Shown in pieces: positions 6,395 through 15,567 of a stretch of 64,000 bases of DNA. Source of the DNA: JAPLDA01 sp043787975 (GTDB lineage Bacteria > Bacteroidota > Bacteroidia > AKYH767-A > 2013-40CM-41-45); assembly GCA_043787975.1 (NCBI GenBank), contig JAYVUK010000041.1:1-64000 (forward strand), read 5' to 3'. The notes under the pieces are model-generated. The model was not told where the DNA came from and did no database searches. It saw only the letters and a program-made list of their open reading frames with translations. Positions within the stretch are counted from its first letter, which is position 1. Every line of letters starts with the position of its first letter. The translations under genes and the position numbers were made by a program.

Positions 6395-7483
6395 ATGAAA
6401 TATATTATCGCCCTTGTCATTTCATTTTTTTATTTGCTGATCATCTCCGGATTTGCTCAAACTCCTGTCGTACCGACTTTTAAATTATTTCTTGTTGGTG
6501 ATGCAGGCGAAGGAGATACAACCGGAGCGACACTTCGCGATTTAGGAATTAAACTTTCAGATAATCCAAACAGCGCCGTTGTTTTTCTTGGTGATAACTG
6601 TTACATCAATTCATTCTTTGGTTTAGTAAAACTTGAAGCAGGAGGATATGATGGAAGTAAAAAAGCCGGGAGTAGAATTATGTCCCAGTTAAATATTCTG
6701 AAGGGATACAAAGGCTTCGCCTATTTTATTCCGGGCAACCACGATTGGTTCAATCATATTAATCTGAAAAGAGGAAAGAAACGTCTGAAGGCTGAGCAAT
6801 CTTTCATTGAAGATTCGTTAAAGAACTTCACCACCTTACTGAATAGTAAAAACGGAACATTTCTTCCGAAGGATGGAAGTCCGGGGCCGGTATCAAAAGA
6901 ATTCAATGATGGAAAAACAAGAATTATTTTTATTGATTCGTTCCGGTTGATTATTGAAGAAGGAAGAAAAGGTAAGGTGGACAGTTTGTTACTGAATAAA
7001 TTTTATGCTGATCTCCAGGACCAACTTACAGATGGATCATCCAGGCATCAGAAAATTATTGTAGTGGCTCATCATCCCATTCATTCCAAGGGAAATCATT
7101 CACTTCCACTGGTATTTTGGCAACGAATGGTCAGACGTTTTGCAGATTCAAATGCGAACTATCCTCCATATCATAAGATGTCTGTCCACCTGGATAGTTT
7201 ACTCAAAGCACAGCATCATCCTGATATTTACTATGTAAGCGGACACGAACATTCACTCGAATACTTCTTTAATGACAGTCTACATTACATTGTGAGTGGA
7301 GCCGGAAGTAAAATTGATCACGTCAAAGCGGAATCCTGTAAGAACGATGAGGAATGCCAGCGGTGGAATGAAGAGGGCTTTTTTGAAATTGATTTTTATG
7401 GTCGTTACGAAACCGTGCTCATGTATCACAGGATAGATATTAAGTCTGAATTACAGGTAGAATGTATTTCAGGCTGCAATTGA
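6395..7483 (+). CDS. Secreted calcineurin-like metallophosphoesterase
   Basis: A 362-residue exported protein: signal peptide ending near SGFAQ, then the two-metal phosphoesterase motifs in order: VGDAGEGD, LGDNCY, PGNHDWF, AHHPIHSKG and SGHEH. The spacing resembles purple/tartrate-resistant acid phosphatase-like enzymes. The natural substrate is unknown. It follows ferritin by 27 bp and may be cotranscribed with it. Confidence 0.88.
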   Translation: MKYIIALVISFFYLLIISGFAQTPVVPTFKLFLVGDAGEGDTTGATLRDLGIKLSDNPNSAVVFLGDNCYINSFFGLVKLEAGGYDGSKKAGSRIMSQLNILKGYKGFAYFIPGNHDWFNHINLKRGKKRLKAEQSFIEDSLKNFTTLLNSKNGTFLPKDGSPGPVSKEFNDGKTRIIFIDSFRLIIEEGRKGKVDSLLLNKFYADLQDQLTDGSSRHQKIIVVAHHPIHSKGNHSLPLVFWQRMVRRFADSNANYPPYHKMSVHLDSLLKAQHHPDIYYVSGHEHSLEYFFNDSLHYIVSGAGSKIDHVKAESCKNDEECQRWNEEGFFEIDFYGRYETVLMYHRIDIKSELQVECISGCN

Positions 7484-7500
7484 TGAAATAAAACATGGAT

Positions 7501-7566
7501 GTGTGAATCATGTAACATTTTTTGAGAATTGTGTAATGATTTTGAGAATGATGATCGTGATTTTTG
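7501..7566 (+). promoter_or_regulatory. Regulon promoter, copy 5
   Basis: Block 7501-7537 (half-sites ATGTAAC and ATTGTGTAAT), 25-bp spacer, TTTG at 7563-7566; drives the small membrane protein at 7604. Confidence 0.9.
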
Positions 7567-7603
7567 TCATGTTATAATTTAATTACAAATTAAAATCATT
7601 CTC

Positions 7604-7789
7604 ATGCCTATTCTCAATGTTGTAATCATCCTGATTGTTGTCGGAGTTTTGCTTTGGTTGGTGAACGCCTATATTCCGATGCAACGTACAATCAAAAGTA
7701 TGCTGAATGCGGTCGTCGTAATTGTTGTTGTGATTTGGCTCCTCAGGGTGTTTGGCGTACTTGGTAGTCTGCAGAACCTGCACACCTAA
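7604..7789 (+). CDS. Thivi_2564-family small membrane protein
   Basis: A 61-residue protein with two membrane helices (VVIILIVVGVLLWLV and AVVVIVVVIWLLRVFGV) separated by NAYIPMQRTIKSMLN, which matches the Thivi_2564 family. The family has no assigned biochemical role. It has its own regulon promoter and is followed by a terminator, so it is probably monocistronic. Confidence 0.85.
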   Translation: MPILNVVIILIVVGVLLWLVNAYIPMQRTIKSMLNAVVVIVVVIWLLRVFGVLGSLQNLHT

Positions 7790-7816
7790 GTTCATGCGAT
7801 CTTGCAGCAATAGAGT

Positions 7817-7850
7817 TCTCTGAAAATTTTTTTCAGAGGATCTTTTATTT
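7817..7850 (+). terminator. Rho-independent terminator
   Basis: CTCTGAAAA and TTTTCAGAG pair around a short T loop and are followed by TCTTTTATTT. Confidence 0.75.
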
Positions 7851-7912
7851 ATTTAATCATACTCCCAATCTTTCTAAATGCAGAATGGAATTTGAGTCAT
7901 CAAAGAAATAAA

Positions 7913-8848
7913 ATGACAACGATAAAAAAATTCTGGAAAGCGCTGAAGATTTCCCTTGAGGAGTTTAGAAAAGACAACGGCTTGAAGTTAAGCGCATCCC
8001 TTGCTTACTACACCATTTTTTCTATCCCTCCTTTGCTCATTGTAATCATTACAATATGCGGATTTGTGTTTGGCAAGGAAGCGATACAGGGAAAAATTTA
8101 TGAGCAGATTGCCGGGTTGGTTGGTTCCGACTCTGCTCTACAAATCCAAAATACAATTAAGAATTCCGCACTTGCTGTCAATTCGCGACTTGCACACATT
8201 GTCAGCATCATAGTTTTGCTGGTAGGAGCAACAGGAATATTTGCAGAAATCCAGGATTCGATTAACATTATTTGGGGGTTGAGACCAAAGCCGAAGAAAG
8301 GATTGCTTAAACTGTTGCTTAACCGGCTGCTTTCTTTTTCCATGATTGCAAGTATGGGTTTTATTCTGCTGGTTTCTCTCATCATGAGTTCGCTTTTAGA
8401 GCTACTCAGCGATGGCCTACTGAATTTTTTTCCTCAACTGACAATCTATGTTGTTTATGCAATCAATCTATTTATTCTTTTTTCTGTAATCAGTATCATA
8501 TTCGCAACCATCTTTATGATTCTTCCTGACGGAAGAATAAAATGGAAGCATGTGCGTACCGGCTCCTTCTTTACTGCCTTTCTTTTCATGCTTGGAAAAT
8601 TTGTAATCGGATATTATCTCGGCAAGTCACCGATCGGAACCGTTTATGGTGCAGCCGGCTCAACCATCATCATTCTTGTCTGGGTTTATTATTCGTCCAT
8701 CATCTTATACTTCGGTGCGGAGTTTACGCACGTGTATGCACACCTTCACGGTCATAAGATCCGCCCGAGTGATTATGCAGTGAGTTTTGAAAAAATAATT
8801 ATTGAAACAGAAGAGCCAGTTAAGACTGTAGTCCCGGTTAAAAATTAA
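7913..8848 (+). CDS. YihY/BrkB-family inner-membrane protein
   Basis: A 311-residue polytopic membrane protein of the YihY/virulence factor BrkB family (UPF0761). It shows the family signatures LSASLAYYTIFSIPPLL near the N-terminus and GAAGSTIIILVWVYYSSII near the C-terminus, with about six membrane helices. The transported or scaffolded substrate is not known. The ATG at 7913 is preferred to a TTG 21 bp upstream. The terminator at 7817-7850 separates it from the upstream block, so its promoter is uncertain. Confidence 0.88.
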   Translation: MTTIKKFWKALKISLEEFRKDNGLKLSASLAYYTIFSIPPLLIVIITICGFVFGKEAIQGKIYEQIAGLVGSDSALQIQNTIKNSALAVNSRLAHIVSIIVLLVGATGIFAEIQDSINIIWGLRPKPKKGLLKLLLNRLLSFSMIASMGFILLVSLIMSSLLELLSDGLLNFFPQLTIYVVYAINLFILFSVISIIFATIFMILPDGRIKWKHVRTGSFFTAFLFMLGKFVIGYYLGKSPIGTVYGAAGSTIIILVWVYYSSIILYFGAEFTHVYAHLHGHKIRPSDYAVSFEKIIIETEEPVKTVVPVKN

Positions 8849-8922
8849 TTACATGGAATGAATCATTTTTCTTCTGATCAACGATTGAAATATTTTTTGC
8901 CATCTGCAAACGTTTCAGAAAT

Positions 8923-8987
8923 GTGTGAATGATGTAAGTAATTTCCGGAATTATATAATGCTTTTTATGAAGGATACCTCACCTTTG
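8923..8987 (+). promoter_or_regulatory. Regulon promoter, copy 6 (24-bp spacer)
   Basis: Block 8923-8959 (half-sites ATGTAAG and ATTATATAAT, the most divergent), TTTG at 8984-8987. This is the only copy with a 24-bp spacer. Confidence 0.85.
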
Positions 8988-9026
8988 CATAGTGAAAATT
9001 CTTTCACAATTTATTATTCAAAAAAA

Positions 9027-9212
9027 ATGAATACCACCGAACTAAAAGGAACCTGGGAAGAGCAGAAAGGCAAACTCAAACAAAAATTTGCAACCATAAC
9101 GGACAATGATCTCCTGTTTGCTGAAGGCAAGAAAGAAGAGATGTTAGCAAAACTTCAAGTCAAACTTGGAAAATCAAAAGAAGAATTGCACAAAATTATA
9201 TCAGCATTGTAA
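9027..9212 (+). CDS. CsbD-family stress protein
   Basis: A 61-residue protein with the CsbD signature: ELKGTWEEQKGKLKQKFATI, then LQVKLGKSKEELHKII. CsbD-like proteins belong to general stress regulons (sigma-B in Bacillus); function unknown. The ATG at 9027 is chosen because upstream in-frame starts lie inside the promoter block and would add unrelated sequence. Confidence 0.9.
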   Translation: MNTTELKGTWEEQKGKLKQKFATITDNDLLFAEGKKEEMLAKLQVKLGKSKEELHKIISAL

Positions 9213-9287
9213 TCTACTCTCTTTAGAAATACATCCTGCACTATTGTGGTAAGCTTTTTAATTAATCTCTATCAGGTTTCTACGAAT

Positions 9288-9353
9288 GTGAGAATGATAT
9301 AACATATTTTGAAAGTTATGTAAGGCTTTGTAACATGGAGATACTCAATTTTG
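9288..9353 (+). promoter_or_regulatory. Regulon promoter, copy 7
   Basis: Block 9288-9324 (half-sites ATATAAC and TTATGTAAG), 25-bp spacer, TTTG at 9350-9353; drives the DUF6600 gene and probably the GH130/glycosyltransferase pair. Confidence 0.87.
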
Positions 9354-9391
9354 TATTGTACTAATTCAGCCTAAAATAAATTCTTTATATC

Positions 9392-10657
9392 ATGAAAAAT
9401 ATAATCGGAAAAACAATAATGATTTTGTGTGTAGCAGTTCTTAGCATCGGATTGTCTTCCCAAAAAACAGATGCACAACAGGGAGTAAGTGTTTCCTTCC
9501 AGGTATTTTATGATGATTTATCTCCTTACGGACAATGGATCGATGATCCTTCCTATGGGTATGTATGGACTCCTTATGCTGAACGTGGTTTCAGTCCTTA
9601 TTCTTCAGGCGGACATTGGGCAATGACAGAATATGGAAACATGTGGGTTTCCGATTATCCATGGGGTTGGGCGCCGTTTCACTATGGTCGCTGGACGCAT
9701 GACAACTATTATGGCTGGGTGTGGATACCTGATACAGATTGGGGACCGGCTTGGGTAACGTGGAGATCAAATTCCGATTACTATGGATGGGCTCCGATGG
9801 GTCCGGGAATTTCTCTCAGCATGTCCTTTGGAAACTATAATCCTCCGAGTGACTGGTGGGTATTTATTTCTCCATCTTACATGTATGAGCCCCAGTGGCA
9901 TAATTACTACAATGGTTCCGGTGGTAATACCACGATTATTAATAATACAACAATTATCAATAATACCTATGTAGATAATAACCGCACCTACGTTGCAGGA
10001 CCTCGCGCTGCCGATGTACAAAGAGCTTCACAAAAAGAGGTAACGGTTTATAAAGTACAGAATGAAAGCAAACCCGGAAAGTCAGCAATAACAAATAATA
10101 ATGCAGTAAGTGTGTATAGGCCTTCCGTTGAAAAGTCGGGGAGAGAAGTTGCTCCATCTAAAGTTCAGAAAGCTGAACATCCGATCGGTAAATCACAGCC
10201 GACAGATAACGGCAGCAAGACACAACCGGATAATAAACAGAATGCAGCACCGGCGAACAATCCGTCAAGAAAAACAGGGACTGATAGACAAGCACCCCAG
10301 CAACAACAACCTGCCAGACAACAACCGAATCGTCAATTAACACCAACACCTGAGAAGAGAGAAGATCCTGCTCCTCGTCAGCAACAACAACAACAACAGC
10401 AGCACCAACAACCTGCTAAAGAACAACCGAATCGTGAAATAACACCAGTACCTGAGAGGAGAGGAGATCCAACCCCGCGTCAACAACAGCTGCAACGAGA
10501 ACAACAAGAGCCGACACATCAACAAGAGCAAAGGCCTGCACGAAATCAACAGCGAGAGGTAACACCCACAAATCCGAATGAACAAAAAGATCCGGAGTTG
10601 AACCAGAATAAAAGACAGGAAGAAGAACACGGCAAACCGAAAGATCAGAATCGGTAA
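9392..10657 (+). CDS. DUF6600 domain protein with Q/P-rich tail
   Basis: A 421-residue exported protein. A signal peptide precedes a Trp/Tyr/Gly-rich domain (about residues 35-165) with repeated Y-G-x-W and WAP motifs (SPYGQWIDDPSYGYVWTPY, YPWGWAPFHYGRW, YYGWAPMGPG), typical of DUF6600. An Asn-rich linker and a low-complexity Q/P/R tail follow, in which a segment of about 45 residues (QQPxRQQPNRxxTPxPE) is repeated. The tail suggests a disordered, perhaps cell-wall- or matrix-spanning region. The glycoside phosphorylase gene starts 6 bp downstream. Confidence 0.8.
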   Translation: MKNIIGKTIMILCVAVLSIGLSSQKTDAQQGVSVSFQVFYDDLSPYGQWIDDPSYGYVWTPYAERGFSPYSSGGHWAMTEYGNMWVSDYPWGWAPFHYGRWTHDNYYGWVWIPDTDWGPAWVTWRSNSDYYGWAPMGPGISLSMSFGNYNPPSDWWVFISPSYMYEPQWHNYYNGSGGNTTIINNTTIINNTYVDNNRTYVAGPRAADVQRASQKEVTVYKVQNESKPGKSAITNNNAVSVYRPSVEKSGREVAPSKVQKAEHPIGKSQPTDNGSKTQPDNKQNAAPANNPSRKTGTDRQAPQQQQPARQQPNRQLTPTPEKREDPAPRQQQQQQQQHQQPAKEQPNREITPVPERRGDPTPRQQQLQREQQEPTHQQEQRPARNQQREVTPTNPNEQKDPELNQNKRQEEEHGKPKDQNR

Positions 10658-10663
10658 AAGAAG

Positions 10664-11707
10664 ATGATAGAAATAAAAAAGGAAGGCATCCTGCTCAGGA
10701 AAACAGAACTTGGATTTGAAAACGAAGGTGTATTAAATCCTGCTGCAATTCGAGAGGGAAATCATGTTCACCTTTTTTACAGGGCTGTTCGCAGAGGCAA
10801 CTATTCCACCATTGGTTACTGCAAACTGGAAGGACCTTTGACCGTGAAAGAACGCCATGATACTCCTTTTCTTGTTCCGCATGCTGAAAATGAATCCCAT
10901 GGAATTGAAGATCCCCGTATTGTGAAGATAGATGATTTGTATTATCTCACCTACACAGCCTACAACGGATTGAATGCAATGGGAGCCTTAGCCACTTCAT
11001 CTGATCTGAAGCATTTCGAAAGACATGGATTGATTGTGCCTCAATTTTCTTATAAAGAATTTAAACGGCTAGCCGAGTGCAATGCTCCGCTCAATGTAAA
11101 ATATTCCCGCTACAGTGCACACAATAATAATTTAAGTCAGGGAGAAAAAAAAGCACTGCTTTGGGATAAGAATGTACTATTTTTTCCAAGAAGAATAAAT
11201 GGAAAATTATATTTCCTTCACCGCATACGCCCGGACATACAGATTGTTGCGATCAATAATATAGAGGAGCTGACCCATGAATTTTGGGAAAATTATTTTC
11301 TACACCTCGACAAAAATATTGTGCTTTCACCGAAATATAAACACGAGGTGAGTTATGTAGGCGGAGGATGTCCACCCATCGAAACAGAACACGGATGGTT
11401 GATGATTTACCACGGAGTGCATGATACACCGAAAGGTTATGTGTATTCGGCATGTGCAGCTTTATTGGATTTGGAAAACCCTCAAAAGGAAATTGCACGT
11501 CTTCCGTATGCTTTATTTAAACCGGAGCATGAATGGGAGCTAAAAGGAGAGGTGAATAATGTCGTGTTCCCTACAGGCACGGCATTGTTTGATGATACAC
11601 TCTATATATATTATGGTGCGGCCGACGAACAGATTGGATGTGCCTCCGTGAGTATGAAAAAATTAATAAGCGAACTAGTAAGTAATATCAAAAGAAATGA
11701 GAACTGA
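10664..11707 (+). CDS. GH130 family glycoside phosphorylase
   Basis: A 347-residue, five-bladed beta-propeller enzyme of glycoside hydrolase family 130, which phosphorolyses beta-mannosides to mannose 1-phosphate. Visible motifs are HLFYRAVRRGNYSTIGY, the SHGIEDPRI segment carrying the catalytic Asp region, CPPIETEHGWLMIYHGV and the C-terminal YIYYGAADE. The exact linkage cannot be read from sequence. Its end overlaps the glycosyltransferase gene by 11 bp, a strong sign of coupled translation. Confidence 0.88.
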   Translation: MIEIKKEGILLRKTELGFENEGVLNPAAIREGNHVHLFYRAVRRGNYSTIGYCKLEGPLTVKERHDTPFLVPHAENESHGIEDPRIVKIDDLYYLTYTAYNGLNAMGALATSSDLKHFERHGLIVPQFSYKEFKRLAECNAPLNVKYSRYSAHNNNLSQGEKKALLWDKNVLFFPRRINGKLYFLHRIRPDIQIVAINNIEELTHEFWENYFLHLDKNIVLSPKYKHEVSYVGGGCPPIETEHGWLMIYHGVHDTPKGYVYSACAALLDLENPQKEIARLPYALFKPEHEWELKGEVNNVVFPTGTALFDDTLYIYYGAADEQIGCASVSMKKLISELVSNIKRNEN

Positions 11708-14105
11708 AATTTTTTCGAACCCAAACGGTAGTTTAATTCAGTACAAAGAGTTCTTAAAACTCAAACACCCTCTTAGCACAGGTGCTGTTTCCGAAAACCG
11801 GAACCAAGTGATCATACAGGAAAAGGATCAATCATTACCGGAAATTTTATGTATTACTTCCTATCCCCCGAAAGAATGTGGCATCGCCACGTACTCACAT
11901 GATCTGATTAAAGCGCTTAATAATAAATTCAGCAATTCGTTTTCGATAAAGGTCTGTGCAGTGGAAGCCGGAAACGTAAACCATGTTTATCCTGCAGAAG
12001 TATCTTGTACGCTGGATACAAATGACGCAACAAAATATACCCAACTTAGCCTTGCAATTAACAGCAATAACAATATTAAAATTGTTTTGCTTCAGCATGA
12101 ATTTGGTTTCTTTCAGAACATCAGTGAAGATTTTTTTTTACAATTCCTGCGTGGCATTGTTAAACCAATTGTCATTTGCTTTCATACGGTCCTGCCCAAC
12201 CCTGATGAATTATTAAAAGAAAAAGTGAAATACATTGTCGCAGCCTGCAAATCAATTGTCGTAATGACAAATAACTCTGCGAAGATCCTGATGAATGAGT
12301 ATGATGTGCCGAAAGAAAAAATTACGGTGATTCCGCACGGCACTCACTTAGTGCTGCATCTGGATAAAATTTTTCTGAAGAAAAAATATGGATTAAATGG
12401 AAGGAAAGTTCTTTCCACTTTCGGACTGCTCAGTTCTGGAAAAAGTATTGAAACGACTCTGGATGCTTTACCATCCATTATCAAAACAAATCCTGATGTT
12501 ATATTTCTGATCATTGGAAAAACACATCCGGGTGTGATCAAATCGGAAGGAGAAAAGTACAGGAATATGCTGGAAGTAAAAGTGGAGGAATTAAAACTGC
12601 AACAGCATGTACAATTCATTAACAGGTATCTGCCCTTGCAGGATTTGCTGGAGTACTTGCAGCTTACAGATATTTACTTGTTCACTTCCAAAGACCCTAA
12701 CCAGGCAGTCAGTGGCACGTTTGCTTATGCCATGAGTTGCGCCTGCCCGATTATTTCCACTCCCATTCCTCACGCAAAAGAATTGCTTGATGGAGCTGGG
12801 ATTATTTTTAATTTTCAAAATTCGCTTCAACTTTCCGAAAGCATTTTACGTGTACTGAATGATGAACAATTGAAGACAGTATTTACATCCAATGCATTGC
12901 AGCGTATTAGTCCGACTGCCTGGGAAAATTCTGCGATCGCGCATGCGATGCTGCTCAAACATATTTCAAGAGGTCAAATTTCATTACACTTCAAATTACA
13001 TGAAATCAATCTCGCTCACGTTAAAAAAATGACGACTGATTTCGGAATTATTCAGTTTTCAAAATTCAATCAACCTGATCTTAATTCCGGTTTCACGCTG
13101 GATGATAATTCGCGTGCATTGATTTCAATCTGCATGCATTATGAACTAACACGGGATGAAAACGATTTGGCCTACATCCGTACCTATCTCGGTTTTATAA
13201 AACATTGTCAGCAGCATGAGGGATACTTTTTAAATTATGCAGATCATGAAGGGAAATTCACCACACAAAATAATGATACCAATCTCGCCGACGCCAATGG
13301 GAGAGCCATCTGGGCATTGGGATATTTGATTTCTCAAAGCTCCATCCTGCCTTCAGAATTGATTTCAACCGCCGAAGCAATACTACAGCAGGCATTGACT
13401 CGGTTGGTAACAACACATTCTACACGGGCCATGGCATTTGCGATAAAAGGTTTGTACTACTATAACCGTCGAACAAAATCACCTGAAAATTTATTTTTAA
13501 TTAAGACACTGGCAAACCGACTGGTTCAAATGTACAAGCATGAATCAGAAAAAAACTGGGAATGGTTTGAAAGTTACCTGACCTATGCCAACAGCATTTT
13601 GCCGGAAGCCCTATTATGTGCCTGGATTGAAACAGGAGAAGAAACATACAAGGAAGTAGCCAAAGAATCATTTGACTTCCTCCTATCCCACACATTCAAT
13701 AAAAATGGAATAAAAATTATTTCAAATAAAAGCTGGCTTCATAAAGGAATGGACGCAGATCAATTTGGAGAACAACCAATTGATGTTGCTTACACAATTC
13801 TTGCGCTGAAGAGGTTTTATGATGCATTTAAAGACGGAAATTATCTGCGTAAAATGGAAACCGCTTTCAATTGGTTCCTGGGACAAAATCATTTGCACCA
13901 GATTATTTATAACCCATGCACCGGTGGTTGCTATGATGGGCTCGAAGAAAATCACGTAAACCTTAATCAGGGCGCAGAATCCACATTGAGTTACCTGATC
14001 GCGCGATTAACTATTGAAAAAGCTACCTCTCCTACCACGAAGGGACTATTTAGCTTATTTGGAAATTTGACATTGCAACGGGAAGTTGTTCAATTAATCG
14101 CCTGA
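11697..14105 (+). CDS. GT4 glycosyltransferase fused to (alpha/alpha)-barrel domain
   Basis: An 802-residue two-domain protein. Residues about 50-410 form a GT4 (GT-B) glycosyltransferase: SYPPKECGIATYSHDL, QHEFGFF, VIPHGTH, FGLLSSGKSIE and the donor-site segment SGTFAYAMSCACPIISTP. Residues about 440-790 look like an alpha-helical toroid (TLDDNSRALISICMHYEL, DANGRAIWALGYL, FDFLLSHTF, WFLGQNHLHQIIYNP) of the kind found in glycosidases and epimerases. Paired with GH130, it probably makes or remodels a mannose-containing glycan or solute. The tail does not overlap another gene. Confidence 0.82.
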   Translation: MRTEIFSNPNGSLIQYKEFLKLKHPLSTGAVSENRNQVIIQEKDQSLPEILCITSYPPKECGIATYSHDLIKALNNKFSNSFSIKVCAVEAGNVNHVYPAEVSCTLDTNDATKYTQLSLAINSNNNIKIVLLQHEFGFFQNISEDFFLQFLRGIVKPIVICFHTVLPNPDELLKEKVKYIVAACKSIVVMTNNSAKILMNEYDVPKEKITVIPHGTHLVLHLDKIFLKKKYGLNGRKVLSTFGLLSSGKSIETTLDALPSIIKTNPDVIFLIIGKTHPGVIKSEGEKYRNMLEVKVEELKLQQHVQFINRYLPLQDLLEYLQLTDIYLFTSKDPNQAVSGTFAYAMSCACPIISTPIPHAKELLDGAGIIFNFQNSLQLSESILRVLNDEQLKTVFTSNALQRISPTAWENSAIAHAMLLKHISRGQISLHFKLHEINLAHVKKMTTDFGIIQFSKFNQPDLNSGFTLDDNSRALISICMHYELTRDENDLAYIRTYLGFIKHCQQHEGYFLNYADHEGKFTTQNNDTNLADANGRAIWALGYLISQSSILPSELISTAEAILQQALTRLVTTHSTRAMAFAIKGLYYYNRRTKSPENLFLIKTLANRLVQMYKHESEKNWEWFESYLTYANSILPEALLCAWIETGEETYKEVAKESFDFLLSHTFNKNGIKIISNKSWLHKGMDADQFGEQPIDVAYTILALKRFYDAFKDGNYLRKMETAFNWFLGQNHLHQIIYNPCTGGCYDGLEENHVNLNQGAESTLSYLIARLTIEKATSPTTKGLFSLFGNLTLQREVVQLIA

Positions 14106-14127
14106 ATAACCCAATTCCTCCTAACAT

Positions 14128-14193
14128 GTGTGAATAATGTAACTTATTTGAGGAATTGTGTAACAACTTTCTCTCAACGGCCATTCATATTTG
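14128..14193 (+). promoter_or_regulatory. Regulon promoter, copy 8
   Basis: Block 14128-14164 (half-sites ATGTAAC and ATTGTGTAAC), 25-bp spacer, TTTG at 14190-14193. It drives the unit starting at 14232. Confidence 0.92.
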
Positions 14194-14231
14194 CAGTGTA
14201 ATAATTCAGTTACAAATTAAAAACAAACGCC

Positions 14232-14393
14232 ATGGGAAATTTACTTTACACAATCGCTGTCATCTTGATTATATTATGGCTAATTGGATTTGTCGTTTAT
14301 CCATTCGGAGGAGGACTGATTCACATCTTACTAGTAATTGCAATCATTGCAATATTAATAAGAGTCATACAAGGAAAAAAACCCATCAGTTAA
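14232..14393 (+). CDS. Lmo0937-family small membrane protein, copy 2
   Basis: A 53-residue protein differing from the 5410 copy only near the C-terminus (AILIRVIQGKKPIS against MILLRVIQGRKPLG). The DNA differs at many third positions, so the duplication is old and the protein is under strong purifying selection. A 181-codon frame starting at 14156 overlaps it in another phase; that frame's first 86 codons are promoter and lmo0937 DNA and are not real coding sequence. Confidence 0.87.
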   Translation: MGNLLYTIAVILIILWLIGFVVYPFGGGLIHILLVIAIIAILIRVIQGKKPIS

Positions 14394-14413
14394 CATTCTT
14401 TAAAAAAACATAT

Positions 14414-14701
14414 ATGGAAAATTCAAATGATACTGGTAAAGTGATTGGGGCATTACTCATCGGAGTCCTTGCAGGAGCAGCATTAGGAGTGTTATTTGCT
14501 CCAGACAAAGGAAGCAAAACCCGCAGCAAGATTGCAGGCGGAGCAAAAGATATTACGGAAGGTTTGAAGAAAAAAATAATGGATGAGGTAAATGCTTTGC
14601 GGATTAAAGCCGAAGAATTAGAGAATCTTGCGGACGAGAAGGTTGAAGAAATGGCAAGTAACATCAAACAAAAGGCGAGTGAGATACTTCATCCCAACTA
14701 A
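14414..14701 (+). CDS. YtxH domain-containing stress protein
   Basis: A 95-residue protein with the YtxH helix (GVLAGAALGVLFAPDKGSK) followed by an amphipathic helix (ELENLADEKVEEMASNIKQ). The start at 14414 follows the stop of the lmo0937 gene by 20 bp and gives the normal family length. It is the third YtxH frame in the window. Confidence 0.88.
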   Translation: MENSNDTGKVIGALLIGVLAGAALGVLFAPDKGSKTRSKIAGGAKDITEGLKKKIMDEVNALRIKAEELENLADEKVEEMASNIKQKASEILHPN

Positions 14702-14723
14702 AATGGAACATAAAACTAAAATT

Positions 14724-15278
14724 ATGAAAAAGGCAATCATTATGACATTATTATTCTCAGCAATGCTGAATTTTAATAGTTCAGCCCAAGAGCAATATGG
14801 AAAGACCCTTAACCTCGGTTTGGGTATTGGATACTATGGATATGTCGGGCATTCATTACCGGTATTTCATATTAATTATGAATTGAATGTTGCCAAAAAT
14901 TTTACCCTGGCTCCGTTTCTTACTTTCTATACTTATAGTAATGACTATTATTGGGGCAATAGCAATAAAAATTATCCTTACAAATATTATTCGTATCGGG
15001 AAACAGTGGTTCCCATCGGTGTTAAAGGCTCTTATTATTTTGATGAATTACTGAAAGCAAGTAAGGACTGGGATTTCTATTTAGCCGCTTCATTGGGTTT
15101 TACGATCAGGAGTGTTACCTGGGACAGTGATTATTATGGTGATCAATACGCCTATCACAATTCAAGTGGGTTGTACCTCGATTTGCATGTTGGAACTGAA
15201 TATCATTTCAACGATCATCTCGGAATGTTTCTTGATCTCTCAACAGGAGTTTCAACACTTGGTTTAGCTATTCATTAA
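14724..15278 (+). CDS. Outer-membrane beta-barrel protein
   Basis: A 184-residue exported protein: signal peptide ending NFNSSAQ, then alternating aromatic/glycine strands (LNLGLGIGYYGYVGHSLPVF, VPIGVKGSYYF, DLHVGTEYHFNDHLGMFLD), typical of small eight-stranded barrels. The start at 14724 fits the signal peptide; an ATG at 14703 would add seven charged residues. It is tightly downstream of the YtxH gene. Confidence 0.72.
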   Translation: MKKAIIMTLLFSAMLNFNSSAQEQYGKTLNLGLGIGYYGYVGHSLPVFHINYELNVAKNFTLAPFLTFYTYSNDYYWGNSNKNYPYKYYSYRETVVPIGVKGSYYFDELLKASKDWDFYLAASLGFTIRSVTWDSDYYGDQYAYHNSSGLYLDLHVGTEYHFNDHLGMFLDLSTGVSTLGLAIH

Positions 15279-15306
15279 TTTGTAGTAAGAATAAATAAAT
15301 TAACAA

Positions 15307-15519
15307 ATGAAAACAACGGGCATTACTCTTCTCATAGTTGGTTTATTGATGACTGCCGTTACAACATTCAAATTTTTTACGAAAGAGAAAGTGGTTGGTT
15401 TAGGTAGCGTTGAAATAACCAGATCAGAACCTCACAGTTTCAATTGGTCACCTTTACTTGGCATTGCATTCATAGCAGTTGGTGGAATTATCTTATTGAG
15501 AAGCACCAAAAAACTGTAA
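15307..15519 (+). CDS. Small two-helix membrane protein
   Basis: A 70-residue protein with helices at about 5-22 (GITLLIVGLLMTAVTTF) and 48-64 (LLGIAFIAVGGIILL) around a short polar loop (KEKVVGLGSVEITRSE). It resembles uncharacterised two-helix proteins of Bacteroidota. It lies within the unit of copy 8. Confidence 0.7.
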   Translation: MKTTGITLLIVGLLMTAVTTFKFFTKEKVVGLGSVEITRSEPHSFNWSPLLGIAFIAVGGIILLRSTKKL

Positions 15520-15567
15520 CTAATTCAAACAGCATTCTCATTAAATGAAATAAAAAAAACAAACAAA

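Noticed and set aside
10158..10630. Antisense leucine/valine-rich frames opposite the Q-rich tail at 10200-10650
   Set aside because: CAA/CAG runs read backwards give TTG/CTG leucines; no start, ribosome site or homologous domain.
14156..14413. An 86-codon upstream extension of the YtxH frame, making a 181-residue protein
   Set aside because: It runs through the promoter block and the lmo0937 gene in another phase; the lmo0937 peptide is conserved with the 5410 copy, so that phase is the real one.
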